Source of the DNA: Metallyticus violacea
Taxonomy: Eukaryota > Arthropoda > Insecta > Mantodea > Metallyticidae
Assembly: GCA_030762175.1 (NCBI GenBank)
Contig: CM060838.1
Coordinates: 23,864,001-23,928,000 of the forward strand
Length of the DNA stretch: 64,000 nt
Direction: 5' to 3'
This document shows positions 1-11,757 of the stretch, one piece after another. The position numbers were made by a program, and so were the translations under genes. Below the pieces are notes generated by a model that saw nothing but the letters and a program-made list of their open reading frames with translations, made no database searches and was not told where the DNA came from. Within the stretch, counting starts at the first letter, position 1. Every line of letters begins with the position of its first letter.

Positions 1-118
1 AACCTCAAGCCCGAAAGAGAGGCCTCTGAGCAAAATTTGTCGGCCGTTTGACGTCCTGAGTTGAATGGGACGCTGATGACCTGAGCTGTTAAAGAGCGTC
101 CATAAATAAATTTAAAAA
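1..118 (+). mobile_element. SINE-A copy 1, 3' part only
   Basis: This is the distal body and tail of the tRNA-derived SINE-A family, cut by the left edge of the window. It contains the family landmarks GAGGCCTCTGAGCAAAATTT, GGGACGCTGATGACCTGA and AAAGAGCGTCCATAAATAAA in the same order as the complete copies at 1826-2121 and 31165-31458. The tRNA head lies outside the window. An A-rich tail follows. Confidence 0.9.
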
Positions 119-1812
119 AAATCGATTTTTATGCTATTATTACGCTTCAAAATTTGTTACCGATGTTTCACTAGTGAGAGGTGTTGGTGATAAACCGATA
201 ATATGTAAGTATATAAGTTTCCACTAGTATTTGCATAGCTAAATGCCGCCAGATGGCGCATAAGGTATCAAAAGTGGGATTAATAAGTAAAGGTTGGTTG
301 AGAGAGACTAAGAAAACAAAAGAATGTCAAATTTGCCGCCTGTAAGACGTCACAGCTTTCCAAGTTTTTATTTGCTATCCAACATCTAGTAGCCCTCTGA
401 TAGAATTTGACGCAAGTGTTATTGTTGATTAGATTATCATTATGTCAGCTGAGACACAAAACATGTGCTTAGAGCAATGAAGTGAGTGGTTCTTATGCAG
501 TGGGTTATCTAATCGCTGGCCACCGTACAAAGAGGTTATGTAAATTAAAATTGCGTTAGAGGGAGTGAACAACAGGTTTGTCTGGTGTCGGGGTTTGGCA
601 CCGTCCTTGACTTGCTCCGTCCAGGTTAATGAACCAAGGATAGCCTAGCTTATGTCCCAAGTAATTCTGTTGATTCACCATGATAACTTCATTCTGTTGT
701 CGAGATAGCGGTATTAAAATGAATGACATGCTCTTTGCAATATTGGGGCTCAGATATTCACCATATGGACTCATGAACGCCCATTGTAAACCTCATCCAA
801 ACTCTTAAAGAAGCCACCGACATTGTGTTTAAATTTTTTTGATGCTTTCAGTTGGAAACTAAGGAAGCTCTCAGGTTGGAACCTAATTTGTATCAACGTA
901 TATGATTGAAACTTTTATTAGGATTTTGTTTCACTCCAATTCACTTCTGGTCTCATTCAACACAGAAATAATTCTCCATACATAATGAACACATTATTTT
1001 GAAAAATTAAATGGATAGACAAAGAACCTTAGTGACCAGTAATAAATATTATAAATTACATTAATCAATGTAATTTATATTAATTAATTAGTATATTAAT
1101 TTTTCACTCATTAGGCTGATACTTTCATATTTTGACTAAGAAACACAAAAATTACTTTTGAGACATTTTAAATGTTAGCGAATACCTGCACACACACTAA
1201 CGTACATTTATCTAACTTATCGTAATGCAATACTGCGGGATTGTTTTGTCTCCAGTTGCGCCTAAAACGCATTAAGACGACATTTCCATCTTTGCTTAAC
1301 TTGTATTTAGTTGACTGCTGATTCTATATGAATAAACAACTAATATTTCACTAACTGTGCATCTTATAACCAAAAGGTTTGTACAGATATGTTCAGAATA
1401 TTAATCCCTTTTTGATTTTAATATCCATGCATCTGTGTTTTAAATATTTTCTAGCGTAAACTAAAAATGCTGCCCCCTCAGTTATTAGAAGTAAGAAATA
1501 TATGCCATAACTAACAACAAAGCGGGGCGGATGGTACATATAACTGGACGCGGACTGAAGCATGCTCCGCCTTTATATGCTATTGACTTTAGCTCCTGAT
1601 TTAGTTTGTATCTTCATCTCTAAGAAAGTGTGTGCCGAACGGGCTCACTGCAGCTCACGAACAAATTATAAATAGTTCATTATGAGCCAAAGGTAACTTT
1701 CAGGTTAAGATTCTTTATATTAATTGGCCCTATACATATTCTAAACTCTATTCAACATTAGAGGAATTCTTATATAAACCTGCTTATGTCGCTTATGGAA
1801 CTGCCTCGCTTT
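119..1812. other. AT-rich, no gene seen
   Basis: No open frame above about 72 codons and no recognisable protein or RNA gene. The only point of interest is a CTCF-like 14-mer at 246-259. Short AT runs around 1040-1100 (repeated taattaat-type words) look like simple sequence. Confidence 0.6.
246..259 (+). promoter_or_regulatory. CTCF-like motif
   Basis: CCGCCAGATGGCGC agrees at 13 of 14 positions with the commonly cited CTCF core CCASYAGRKGGCRS. The match is seen directly; binding is an inference. A 14-mer with degenerate positions can occur by chance in 64 kb, and no conservation data are available. Confidence 0.25.
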
Positions 1813-1825
1813 ACTTCTGACTTAG

Positions 1826-2121
1826 TCGGTCCTGGTGGTGTAGTGGTTACAATACTTGCCTCCTACACCCAAAACGCGGGTTCGAGCCTGGCCAGGATCG
1901 ATGTATTTTTTCGGGCGTAAAAATCCGAAGTATGGCTTCCTTCGGAAGGGAAGTAAAGCCGTGGGTCCCGTGTCGTACATTTACGGCACGAAAAAGAACC
2001 TCAAGCCTGAAAGAAGAGGCCTCTGAGCAAAATTTGTCGGCCGTTTCACGCCCTGAGTTGAATGGGACGCTGATGACCTGAGATATTAACGAGCGTCCAT
2101 AAATAAATCAATTAAGAAAAA
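1826..2121 (+). mobile_element. SINE-A copy 2, full length
   Basis: This is a complete tRNA-derived SINE. The head has an A-box-like GGTGGTGTAGTGGTT and a B box GGTTCGAGCCT. The body follows (GTATGGCTTCCTTCGGAAGG, then TGGGTCCCGTGTCGTACATT, then GGGACGCTGATGACCTGAGA) and it ends in taaataaatcaattaag. It is flanked by imperfect 13-bp target duplications, ACTTCTGACTTAG at 1813-1825 and ACTTCTGTCTTGG at 2122-2134, so both ends are defined. Transcription by RNA polymerase III from the two boxes is inferred from the family type. The two TSD differences suggest it is not recent. Confidence 0.93.
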
Positions 2122-2134
2122 ACTTCTGTCTTGG

Positions 2135-4333
2135 TTACGGAAAAAGTTATTGGATATGGGAAAGAATCTTCGTAGACTTCTATTGTTGTGCAACATAAGT
2201 GAACAAGTTATTTCCAGCAGCTAGAGGCCAAGGTTCGTCTTCTAGCATAGCTGATTATAAAAAACACAGCGCTCTAAATATATTACGGTGTTATTTGTCT
2301 GAGGAATATCACAGTACGAGAGGCCTTATGTTAGAAAAAATATAAAAATAGTTAATTGCGAGTATTCAAAGCACTAAGTGTGTATTCCACACTTTACTCT
2401 TTGAATCAAATTGTTTTGAATTTAATAGCATATTAATTAATAAACATCACAATGTTTTATAAAGCAGTTCATTAAAATATATGTGTGCGTTAGAAAGAAG
2501 GAAGAATTTAGTTATTTTTAACATTTCTCTGATTAAAATCACCAACATCGGGCAACCGTAACAAACATTCGAGCCGTTCGAGGCCTTATTAAATGTGACC
2601 AACGTTTAATGATTTCTGAAATCGCTTCTGGTTCGAGATAAATTATGGAAGTGTTTAATCATTATTTCAGATTACTTAAATTACCCGAAAATCTCGGAAA
2701 GGTGGATTCCTCGAATTCTTATTAGAGTGCGTGTTGGAGAGTGTCGAGGGGAGTTTGGCTCAGTACCGGAATCAAGCAGAAATGCATAGAATCGGAACAT
2801 GGAACATGGGTACACAGTTATACTTTTGAGTCGAAACAAGCGAGCATGAAAACTGTTCCTCACCTTTCACCAGGGAGGATTCTCTTGATAGTTTTCTGAG
2901 ACTCCCAAGGCATGTTGTTCATAAACGTCGAACAATCAGTGCAGCTTTTACTGCCCACTTACGGATTGCACGCGCTCGCAGACAGTTACTCTAACAAGAA
3001 CAGGGAATCCACTAGACAGCATAGTAACAGTCTCGCTGTAGTTCAGACTTGTCTCCTGGCGATAACCGTATGTATGGACCATTAAAAGAAGCATTTGGAC
3101 AGTGACGAAGGTGTTGAAGTATTTATGTTCAACTGGCTGAAATCCCAACTCGACCCTCTCTTCGATGATAGAATTAAGAAGTTTCCTCTGCTGGGAAAAT
3201 GTGTTTGTAAACGTAAATAAGGAAATTGTGTATAAAATTAGATATACCTCATTTATTTAATATGGTTTCAATAAATTTAATAAATTCGGTTTATGTATAA
3301 TAACCATTTATTTTCCTTTTAGCTTTGAATATAACTCAAGATGAAAATAAACACAGTTAAAACGGCCAGTCCAGAAATAACCGCACAGTATTTTTTTTCA
3401 ATTTGTCTCTTCGTATAACTAAGTTTAGTATGTATGAATCTGAACACACACTCGTGCAAATAATTTATCCGTATTACGTGGCAAACTATGGCAATCTTTT
3501 AACACTAAGTTGCACTTTTCCGAAATATGTGTGGAGTGAATAATAGTGTATTTTTGAAGTGCAGCATGCGAACATAAAGTGTCGTCACCACAATCCCATA
3601 TCTACCCTGACACCGAAATTTATACAGGACCTCTAGCCTCTCAATTGCATATTCAGAGTTTCCACTTGTAAAAGGTTATAACGCACATCGCCTACTTGTT
3701 CTCACATGCTATGATTTGTAGACTTCTTTAATTCAATTAGGTGACATCTTTGCCCTTGTTAATTGCAATTCAATTGGAAAAATCCGACAAGAATAATATC
3801 TTCAGTCGGGATATCTCTACTATATTTTCTCGGCACAGTGTCTAGCGATAGTTCTATGACTGTGTATGAGAAGGCGCAAGTCCCATGTCAATCTCAAACG
3901 TTTTGTAGGAATGTGGAACGGAAACGCTCTATCTACAAGGCATAGTATTGTTGAGGTGTTGCTTCCTAGGTCTTCTGCCAGATGTACCAGTGATATATTC
4001 TCTTTCTATCCTTGAGAAAGGGAAGAAGAGCGGTAGTGAATGAATGAAAAACAAAAGAGAGGAAACTATAAACAAGCAAACTATACAGGGAAAAAATGGA
4101 AGGAAAAGATATCAGTAACTTTTAGAAAAATTAGATGCAATGAAATAATAAAATATGCAAGCTAGATCTTAATAGCATGGGCTGGAGTCATGCGCATACC
4201 CATTGTAAACAAAAACAGTTGAATTCTTACGCATAAGTCTATTACTTACTAGTAAAGTAACATTCCGGCAACCTTGGTCAACCTATGCTGCCTATCAGTT
4301 CAGGCTTTTGTCATAAGGAAGGAAATAATTGAC
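2135..4333. other. AT-rich, no gene seen
   Basis: Only short open frames (60-66 codons) without recognisable motifs. I see no tRNA head, transposase remnant or tandem repeat in this stretch. Confidence 0.55.
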
Positions 4334-4343
4334 TGCTTCTTCC

Positions 4344-4603
4344 ATTTGTTGATTTGGTTTATTTAAGAACGCTCTTTAACATCTCAATCAGCGCCCCATT
4401 CAATTCAGGAGGTCAAACGGCCGATAAACTTTGCGCAGCGGCCTCTTCTTTCAGGCTTGAGGTTCTTTTTCGTGCCGCAAATCTACGACATAGGAGCCAC
4501 GGCTTTACTTCGCTGCCGAAGGAAGGCATACGTAAGCTTTTTACTCCCGAAAAAATCCAAATAAACCCGCGATCTTAAGTTTAAGAGGCACCATCAGGAC
4601 CGA
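4344..4603 (-). mobile_element. SINE-A copy 3, tRNA head internally deleted
   Basis: Minus-strand SINE-A with perfect 10-bp TSDs TGCTTCTTCC at 4334-4343 and 4604-4613. The body and the tail (revcomp of atttgttgatttggtttatt) are present. The head is broken: only the outermost CCTGATGG-like end and part of the anticodon region remain, and the A box and most of the B box are lost. It could not now be transcribed from its own internal promoter. A 74-codon open frame here is just SINE sequence. Confidence 0.92.
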
Positions 4604-4613
4604 TGCTTCTTCC

Positions 4614-6201
4614 TGCTCTCAACTGTACCCGTACCCAGTAAAACAAATGATAAAAACCAAAAGTTTTATCTCAAATGTGCAAGGTTCACATATATTAGAT
4701 ATATTGATGAATAACAACAAAAACAGAACAAGCACTCGGAACTTTCGCATTTCTTATACCTACTTTTTTTGAACGCGGTAGTGAAATCCACGGATCTCAA
4801 ATTCAATACAAGGAAAACAATATTTTATGTATGTGAAGATTTCAAAGATTTTCGCCCTCAAGGACACGCTGCACTGCTTCAGCTAAGTGCTGTTTAAGTC
4901 AAAAGCTTTGCATGCGTGTAAAGAGGTGCTTGTATTGAGAGGAACAAAATTCTGAAGTTTGTCATCTTTGTCTATTTCAAACGACATACGCAGCATGAAA
5001 ATGTTTATGCAGAACTATTTATCAGTTTGTTTATTCCGCTATTGCTCTGGAATAATGTGTCCTATTCGCACGGTTGCTCAACAATCCTACTAGTCTTGTT
5101 TTAGTACGTTCTGGAAAACCTGTTTCTGCAAGTTGCCATTACACAATCACTGACACAACAATGGTCGGAAGTTACAGAACTTTCGAGCGCTGTCTAACAT
5201 AGACTGACGTACACTTCCAAAATTTGCTCACACTGCTATACACATCATTTGTAATTTTTACTCTTTGTAATGTTCTCCTTGTGTACTACTTCATCCATTT
5301 GCAAAGGAATTGCAATTAGAAAAGTCTTGAACGTATTTAATAAATATTAAACTTAACGTAAAAGCTAATACACCCTGATGGAAAAATGCTTTTCTTAATC
5401 TGTAAATGCTCCTGCAGCAGCAGCAACAACAAAAATATAATATTATGTTTGATAATATTTAAAAAAGGGTTTTTATTCTAGTACCTACATTTTAAGTAAA
5501 TTGTGAGTGTCCAAAATGAAAATAATGCTGCTTCTCGAGAACTTTTCAATGAACGATGAACGAACAAAGTATATACGATTAAAACTCACACCAACACGGA
5601 ATCCTTAATGCTACATTATTTATCCAGTTTGGTCGAAAAAGAACAGAAAGAAAAAAATTGACTATCGGTTGCTACATGTAACTTTATCTGCAATTATTGG
5701 ACAGCATTTGCTTCCATTCGCTGCAGGTTGGTGATTGAAAATCGAAATATAAACAGATAAGATATCCATCGACGTGACGTATTTCTCAAGATAAAACTCG
5801 AAGGCACATGCAGAAGATGCTCATTAAATACCCGGACACGATAAAGGCTTGACAGTTGACCCAAAGCAAGCTTATCATCAAGAAACTCCACCAGCTTCGC
5901 TATTCCTGCATATCTTTATGAGGACCGCTAATTCGGTAAGTGCCAGAAGTTCTGTTTGAGACAGTTGTTGTATCAGTAACCTGCTGTAGATTTCAACGTT
6001 TATTTATTATGAAAAGCGTTATACTTCCTGTATTTTTGCAACGACATTTCTTCCTGAAAATTGCTGCCAATTCCGCATTTTTTGAGGTAGACAATGATTC
6101 GGCTATTTTCGAAACCAGAAGACTGGCAATTGTTGCATTTTCTCGCTGTTTTTATGCGTTTGGAATCTCTTAGCCATTTATTATTAATGTTTTCAGCAGT
6201 G
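4614..6201. other. AT-rich, no gene seen
   Basis: Open frames of 65-77 codons at 5694-5891 (minus) and 5940-6173 (plus) show no family I recognise. A short CAG/CAA run lies near 5413-5430. Nothing else is supported. Confidence 0.5.

Positions 6202-6238
<37 letters not shown>
6202..6238. repeat. (ATT)n microsatellite
   Basis: Twelve uninterrupted ATT units. Confidence 0.97.
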
Positions 6239-6239
<1 letters not shown>

Positions 6240-6423
6240 AGTTTATACTCGCAACTAACTTCTTTATGCTCGAATTGTCTTAATATAAGTTTAGACTTTT
6301 TTTCTATGGTAAAAATACTACTTTCTTCGAAATTGTTTTGTTAACTGTAATATATTGGTATACGCATTGACATCTTGTTCCAGGTAATTAGTACGAAAAT
6401 TTTAATTACTTTTGTACTGTTAG

Positions 6424-7020
6424 CGAATTCCGAAGGAATGAAGTTATTGCAGCACTAACCGCAAAATATCTAGTTTATTTCTTTTTGGGAATTCCGAAGG
6501 TATGTAAGCTGTTGCGGTTGTGCCCAAAGAAGTTTTTTTTTTAATAAACTATGCAAATCTGCATTGCACGTACATACTACAATGAATGAAAGAATATATT
6601 ATATATAAAGTTAACAGTCGCGATTTTTTAAAGCAAACATATATATATTTAAGGTTAACAATGGCAGTTTTTTAAAGCGAATATTTTTTAAAAAAATTGA
6701 AAAATTGCTCAAGCTGCCACAATTTTTGTTTATTCTGTATGAAACTGAGCAAATTTATTTAAAATAAATTGATAAAAGTTGTTTTAGAAAATCATGGAAA
6801 TTGGGCCATTAGGAGTAAGAGTTAAAGCGAAATTTAAAAATCGCTCTAGCATTCGATTTTTTTAAAGGAAACTCCGTATATGGCACTGAAATTAAATAAG
6901 AAAAATGGTTTCTGAAATCAGTGAAATCGGACTATTAGGAGGGGTTACCTGAAACCCAAAATTTAAAAATCACTCTAGCGGCATTATATTTGTTTTTTTG
7001 CAATGAAAATTTATGCAACT
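6424..7020 (+). repeat. Dispersed repeat with degenerate ~140-bp tandem units, copy 1
   Basis: It shares diagnostic words with 25918-26662: gaattccgaagg near both starts; then repeats of AATTTAAAAATCRCTCTAGC followed by a T-rich segment, then AAATAAGAAAAATGGTTTCTGA, ATTAGGAGG and GGTTACCTGAAACCC-type words. Units begin near 6690, 6830 and 6958. The gaattccgaagg word is itself repeated 64 bp apart (6425 and 6489). No coding capacity. It may be the non-coding part of an unrecognised transposable element or a degenerate satellite. Confidence 0.75.
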
Positions 7021-7906
7021 TACAATGTTTTTATTTGCGTTGTACTGTTAATTCTTTCTGAATAGTAACGTGCTTTTGTTTTATTGAAAAAATAACACAA
7101 GATACTCGCTTTTCGTCAACATTGAAATACAATAGTCTTATAAAGATACCGTATAGCGCAACCTGCAATGTAGTTACTAAATAACTGTTCTTGAGTATTT
7201 CCTTTTCAGTTTGTTTGGCACAAGCATGACATTAAAAGATTTCCCATCACCGTTGCAGGTTTCTGGGAGAAGAAAAGTATAATTCGTGGCGGATGTTGTT
7301 TTTCGTGTATTCTTCACATGCTGCATTTCCTGTAGGCACCACAATGCACGTTCACCTCAACCCTTGGCGCGTTATTCTGAATGATTGTGATTAAAAAATT
7401 CCACAGTCTAAGGAAGCTCTGAAAGTCATTTTACAAAATGCCAAATGCGTTTGCATAGCGAAGACAGGCAATTTCAGCATGTACTAATTAAAGTATTTGG
7501 TCTTAACTCATTACCGTAAGAATTTTTTGACTCCTTCATATGCTACAGAACGTGCTCTATGGATTCCGGACATTTCTAACATTTTTAAAAATCGCAGAAT
7601 GTTAAGATTGTGAGATACGCAATTGCACACGCGCGGAGATGTGCCTGCGTCCATACGGGCCGATTCTTCTAGCTAGCCTGTTGTTTGCAGCTCCTGACCA
7701 CTAGGTGGCCTACAATTACAATCTTCTCCTTGTTGCCTGATGTCTGTAAAATGTAATCGGAAGGTTGAAGGTACTATGGAAAGAATGTAAGACTTGCCCT
7801 AACAGGCAGGACAAAAACCGAGGCTCCAGTCCCGAGTGACAGCGGAGAGAGCGGAGCTCCGCAGTTACTAAGATGCGAAATGCTTCAAGAGTGTAAATGT
7901 TGCATG

Positions 7907-7910
<4 letters not shown>
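7021..7910. other. No gene seen; CTCF-like half match and repeat arm
   Basis: Intergenic-looking AT-rich sequence. CCACTAGGTGGC at 7698-7709 resembles a CTCF core (12 of 14 over the extended motif). A GC-richer word, gaggctccagtcccgagtga (7822-7841), recurs in inverted orientation near 8510-8535. Confidence 0.4.
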
Positions 7911-7947
<37 letters not shown>

Positions 7948-7948
7948 T
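7911..7948. repeat. (TAT)n microsatellite
   Basis: About twelve TAT/ATT units in a row. Confidence 0.97.
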
Positions 7949-8219
7949 GTTAAACGTAGCGCAACCTATGGGTTATCCTCCTTAACTTTCCGGGTGTAAT
8001 ATGTTGTTCTTTATTACAAAACAGTTATTAACTTTTTACCACGCATTGTCTTATTTGAAATTCGCAATTAATTAATATGTACACACACACTAACCTTAAC
8101 GCTAACTCGGGTAAATTCTATAAACCGGCGTATATAGTGGTTTGCTGCGGTTCGCTACGGCCTGACGGCCTACGCTCGCCTCCGTTACGTAAATATAAAT
8201 TGAAAGGGGTGGGGGAAAT

Positions 8220-8336
8220 CACTGTAATGGTGGAAAATCTCCTTTAATCCCAAATATAAATTTATAGCGCATTGTGTGCATGGTACTATGTTAGCGAGTA
8301 AATAATTGTAATGGTGGCAAATCTTCCTTAACTCTA
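8220..8336 (+). repeat. Direct repeat pair, 86 bp apart
   Basis: The word (a/c)tgtaatggtgg(a/c)aaatct(c/t)c occurs at about 8223 and again at about 8309, followed in both by ccttaa-like sequence. This is a diverged tandem duplication of an 86-bp unit. It lies just 3' of the tRNA-Ile-like head (minus strand) and may be part of that SINE's body. Confidence 0.6.
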
Positions 8337-8365
8337 AAAGAAGAAGAAAAAGAACAAAACTTCAA

Positions 8366-8434
8366 GACGTGAGGATTCGCACTCACCACCTTTGCACTGT
8401 AGCGTGATGCTCTAACCATCTGAGCTATCAGGCC
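8366..8434 (-). pseudogene. tRNA-Ile-like head of a SINE (or tRNA pseudogene)
   Basis: Read on the minus strand, GGCCTGATAGCTCAGATGG starts a tRNA-like sequence. It has a perfect D stem (GCTC/GAGC) around the A box and a perfect 5-bp T stem (GTGAG/CTCAC) around loop TGCGAATC. The overall string resembles eukaryotic tRNA-Ile (GGCC...TAGCTCAG.TGGTTAGAGC). The acceptor 3' side does not pair with the 5' side and the anticodon stem is poor, so a functional tRNA is unlikely. A pyrimidine-rich tail follows. A repeat arm shared with 7820-7850 lies upstream, supporting a SINE rather than a lone pseudogene. Confidence 0.6.
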
Positions 8435-8889
8435 GTTGCGTTAACATACCGTATTATCTACCTATATCTGTGTAAGCCACTACTTTCGACTTTCTCCGCT
8501 ATCGTTCGGGAGTGACTCGGGACTGGAGCTCCAGTGAATTTGTTTTGTCTGTAACGAAAACTAATGTAAGTGCTTCCCCATACACTTACGGGTGGTTGCT
8601 GACGCACAAGTTTCGGGGGTATCTGTAGAATTGAAGAAACCAATGCAAGATTAGGTCGCCCAATGTGATATTATGGAAGCTCGGCCGAATGTTAAAGCGC
8701 GTCTAACTAGCGTATTCACTTTCACCCTGTAATGGAGAAAAACTAGTGTTGTAAACTACAAGTAGATGCTGGCCTATCCGAAAAGCATGTTGTATCGTCC
8801 AGTGAGGGATTTTCACTGAAACCTGGATGAAACGTCTTTTGCTAATGCACACCATTGGATTAGATTGTGAGGGCCAGAGGAGCATATTT

Positions 8890-9145
8890 CTGTATTTCAG
8901 TCCTGATCAAGGGCTGGGCTGTTTGTGCCCCCCCCCCCCCAGGTCGACACTTCCCAGAGGAAGGAGTGAGTGGAGGGAGACGGCATGCCGCCAGGATTCA
9001 GGAGCGTTGAGGCAAGGACATAATCTGTAACATTGTTTCCGGATGGAACAACTCAATACCTGCGGAGGCCCCCCTCCAAGGAGTTCGAGACACTCAGAAG
9101 GGCAGATTCCCTATCTCATCCTGGTACTTTCAACCCTGTAACATA
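8890..9145 (+). repeat. Dispersed GC-richer repeat D, copy 1, left part
   Basis: Related to 29470-29770: both share gaggaagg(a/g)(g/a)tg, an ATAAT/CTATAACAT..GTTTC segment, and CCTGGYACTTTCRACCCT, and both reach an (a)AACGGAATGA segment. It is markedly less AT-rich than its surroundings and contains a 12-C run at 8930-8941. A SINE-B has inserted at its AACGGA word and the repeat continues beyond it from 9419. Its nature is unknown. It may be a further SINE or LINE fragment. Confidence 0.65.
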
Positions 9146-9158
9146 ATCAACGGAATGA

Positions 9159-9418
9159 GTAATGTTTAACGCCCGAGGCACCACAGGCGGTGACACTATG
9201 ATACATGAGATGAAATGATATATGGGAAAGGATTTTTTTTTAAAGGAAGGAAACGTTCCAGGCCTAAGTTTAGGGTACCTTCCCGGCATTTGCATTTATG
9301 AGGACTGAGGAAAACCTGGAAAAAACCTCAGGGAGGACGCTCCTGGCGGGATTCGAAATCCAAACCTCCTGCTCACGAGTCCACGCCTTAACGACCTCGA
9401 CCACCCGTGACGGTTACG
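9159..9418 (-). mobile_element. SINE-B copy 1, full length, inside repeat D
   Basis: Minus-strand SINE-B. The head reads (minus) CGTCACGGGTGGTCGAGGTC with B box GATTTCGAATCCCG-like sequence. The body contains CCTCAGTCCTCATAAATGCA, GGTACCCTAAACTTAGGCCT and GGAACGTTTCCTTCCTTT, and it ends GGGCGTTAAAC. TSDs are ATCAACGGAATGA at 9146-9158 and ATCAACGGACTGA at 9419-9431 (12 of 13). The head resembles tRNA-Ser/Leu (GGGTGGCCGAGNTCGTTAAGGC). Confidence 0.93.
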
Positions 9419-9431
9419 ATCAACGGACTGA

Positions 9432-11027
9432 AATGAGATAATATTGCAGAGAGGAAAAGTTGTGGAAAGGCAAGACCCATTCCAACATTCACCTAAGCAA
9501 TAGGGAAAACGAGGAAAATCCAAGGTCAGAATGAGCGGTCACAAATGGTTTTGATTCCAAGTCCTCTCGCAGAGAGCTCCAAGCGTCAACGCCAATTCAC
9601 AGGAGTGAAAAATGAGTCACCCAACACGCACACCGCTAATAACATTGAGCAACATTTCAAAGAAATATGCTCATTACGTTACATATACTTTAAACAAAAC
9701 ATGTTAAGATAATATGCATAGTTGAACGTATTAAAGTTTAGACATATTTAGGGGCTTTCAGATGTTAAACTTCGCTAAAATAATTAATTTGATGTTATAT
9801 GTGCGATTGCTAGTAGCGCGTCTTTAGTTTGGTTTCCTTGTTGTATTCTAACTGAATACGGAGTGTATATATCTAATCCATGCACAAGTTTCAACAGACA
9901 GGTTGATATGTCTGTCCGAAGACCGCCAAGACAGATACCTCAAGGGGTTTCTGCGTTTAGAGAGGGATTAATACATTAGCAAACTTCGAAGTTGGGTTTG
10001 TGATTAATCCGCTCGGCTAGAACAGTTGAAAACTTTCTGGGATCGCTCCTGTCTACTAAACGCGTCGCTGGCTATGCATAAACAGAAGGCCTTGATTTTA
10101 CATCGCTATGCTCGGATTCACACATTCCCAAAAGAAGAATGCTAAACATGGTTTACGACAGAAACTGACTCTCTGTAGTGAATCTAGAATACGGAATCTA
10201 TATATAAATATTTATTACCAACAGAATTTATTCATTTCTGGTATAAAATCTGTACTTAATTTATTACAGCAAAACATTTTAAAGACATTAAAGAGGCGTG
10301 GCTTGTAACCGCTTACTTAATTTAAATTTAAATCTAGCTTGAAGTTATTTGTAAACATTTGCCCTCATCCATTAATTTTAATATATTTTGTAAAAAATTT
10401 CCTCTAGATGTTTCAACTTTTTATTTTATATATCGAATTGGATTGAATTGATAACAATAGAAGTAAACGCAGATTTTTCCCTAATCCTGGAGATCCAGTA
10501 GAGCATAAATAACTAGAGTAAAATTGTTTTCTTCTTGTGGCTAGAGAAAAATATTCATAATCTGTTCTATCTGGTTCAAAGTATGCATTCGTAGCGTAAC
10601 TTAATCGCGATTTGCCATATTTGCTTAACATTATTCTTTAGATTTCGTCAGTAATAAGAAACTCAGTTAACAAAATATCATTTCAAATCTTATTAACTTA
10701 TTATCAATGACCCCAAAATCAATGAAAGATTATCAATAAGATTACTGTTAAATTCTTGGACTTAAAAGCGGAAGAAAAATTGTCTACAGGAGGTTTAAAA
10801 AAAGTGTTGTACAAGTTTTAATTATAGTAGTTACTATTACGAGTTTTATTTATTTATTTTTACTAATTTCATTATAATAAGAATGAAATGATTAGAGAAA
10901 TTAAAATACACTAGACATATGTCATTCAACATTGCAATAAACAGCATTTGTCACTAGCAAATTCCTAAATTTGAACGGTTCATGTTCTTGAAGGACGTTT
11001 TATGCATGGTACATCCATGTAAGTTGA
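9432..11027. other. Rest of repeat D then AT-rich DNA, no gene
   Basis: The first tens of bases continue repeat D (tgaaatgaga, matching tgaaatggga at 29735). The remainder has only open frames of 66-75 codons without motifs. No RNA gene seen. Confidence 0.5.
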
Positions 11028-11035
11028 TTCCAGAG

Positions 11036-11749
11036 TAGGGTGACCAGATTCACGTGGATAAAAAAAGAGGACAATTTCAAAAATGAGGATATTGTTAAAA
11101 AAAAAAGAGAAAACAACAAATTGTTTAGATTTAGGGTTATATTTTATGCAAAATATTTATAATAAACTGAATAACGTTTTCCAGTTAGCTACATACGAAA
11201 GGAAAGGAAAACATATTGCTAAATAATGAAAAAAATGATAATACTAAATATTAATTTATCGTAATATCACTTTGTAATGTGTTTCAAATTTTACACCCAA
11301 CATGAAATTTATGTCTTCCTTTTCTGAACGCGGGATATTTTCTGTCTAGGACATTACTGAACTTTCATTCTCATTTTAGCATTTTGAATGCATGAATGAT
11401 TATATCCAGCTAACTTTAGAAACACGTGCTCGAGGGAAAAATACATGAGAAAACCTCCACATGTGCATTCAAAGTACAATAGGCAAACTATGAGATAACG
11501 GCTAAGAAACTACATTCGCACTTCGATCCGCTTCGATCTCTCGATTTATGAGGTATCTGTGAGCAAAGATTGTATTCCGTCGATGCTGCTGCCACCTACA
11601 AGCAAATTGTTTTTATAAAGGCTTAAAAACAGATGATTTAAAACATTAAGGAATACAAGTTATGAAAAAGAGGACATTTCACGATTAAAAAACCGCCCAG
11701 TGTAAAAAGGAGGGCATGTCCGGACGAAAGATAATGTTAGATCGTCCTA
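11036..11749. mobile_element. hAT-like non-autonomous DNA element (714 bp)
   Basis: The element begins TAGGGTGACCAGATT and its other end, read in reverse complement, begins TAGGACGATCTAA. Most differences between the two ends are transitions. It is flanked by 8-bp duplications TTCCAGAG at 11028-11035 and CTCCAGAG at 11750-11757 (7 of 8). An 8-bp TSD with short imperfect TIRs is typical of hAT elements, and TAGGGTGACCA is a familiar type of hAT terminus. The interior is AT-rich and non-coding, with the word AAAAAGAGGACA near both ends. It is therefore probably a dead or non-autonomous derivative. The class is inferred from the ends only. Confidence 0.6.
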
Positions 11750-11757
11750 CTCCAGAG

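Noticed and set aside
8366..8434. Functional tRNA-Ile gene
   Set aside because: D and T arms are good, but the acceptor stem does not pair and the anticodon stem is poor. The sequence is embedded in a repeat.
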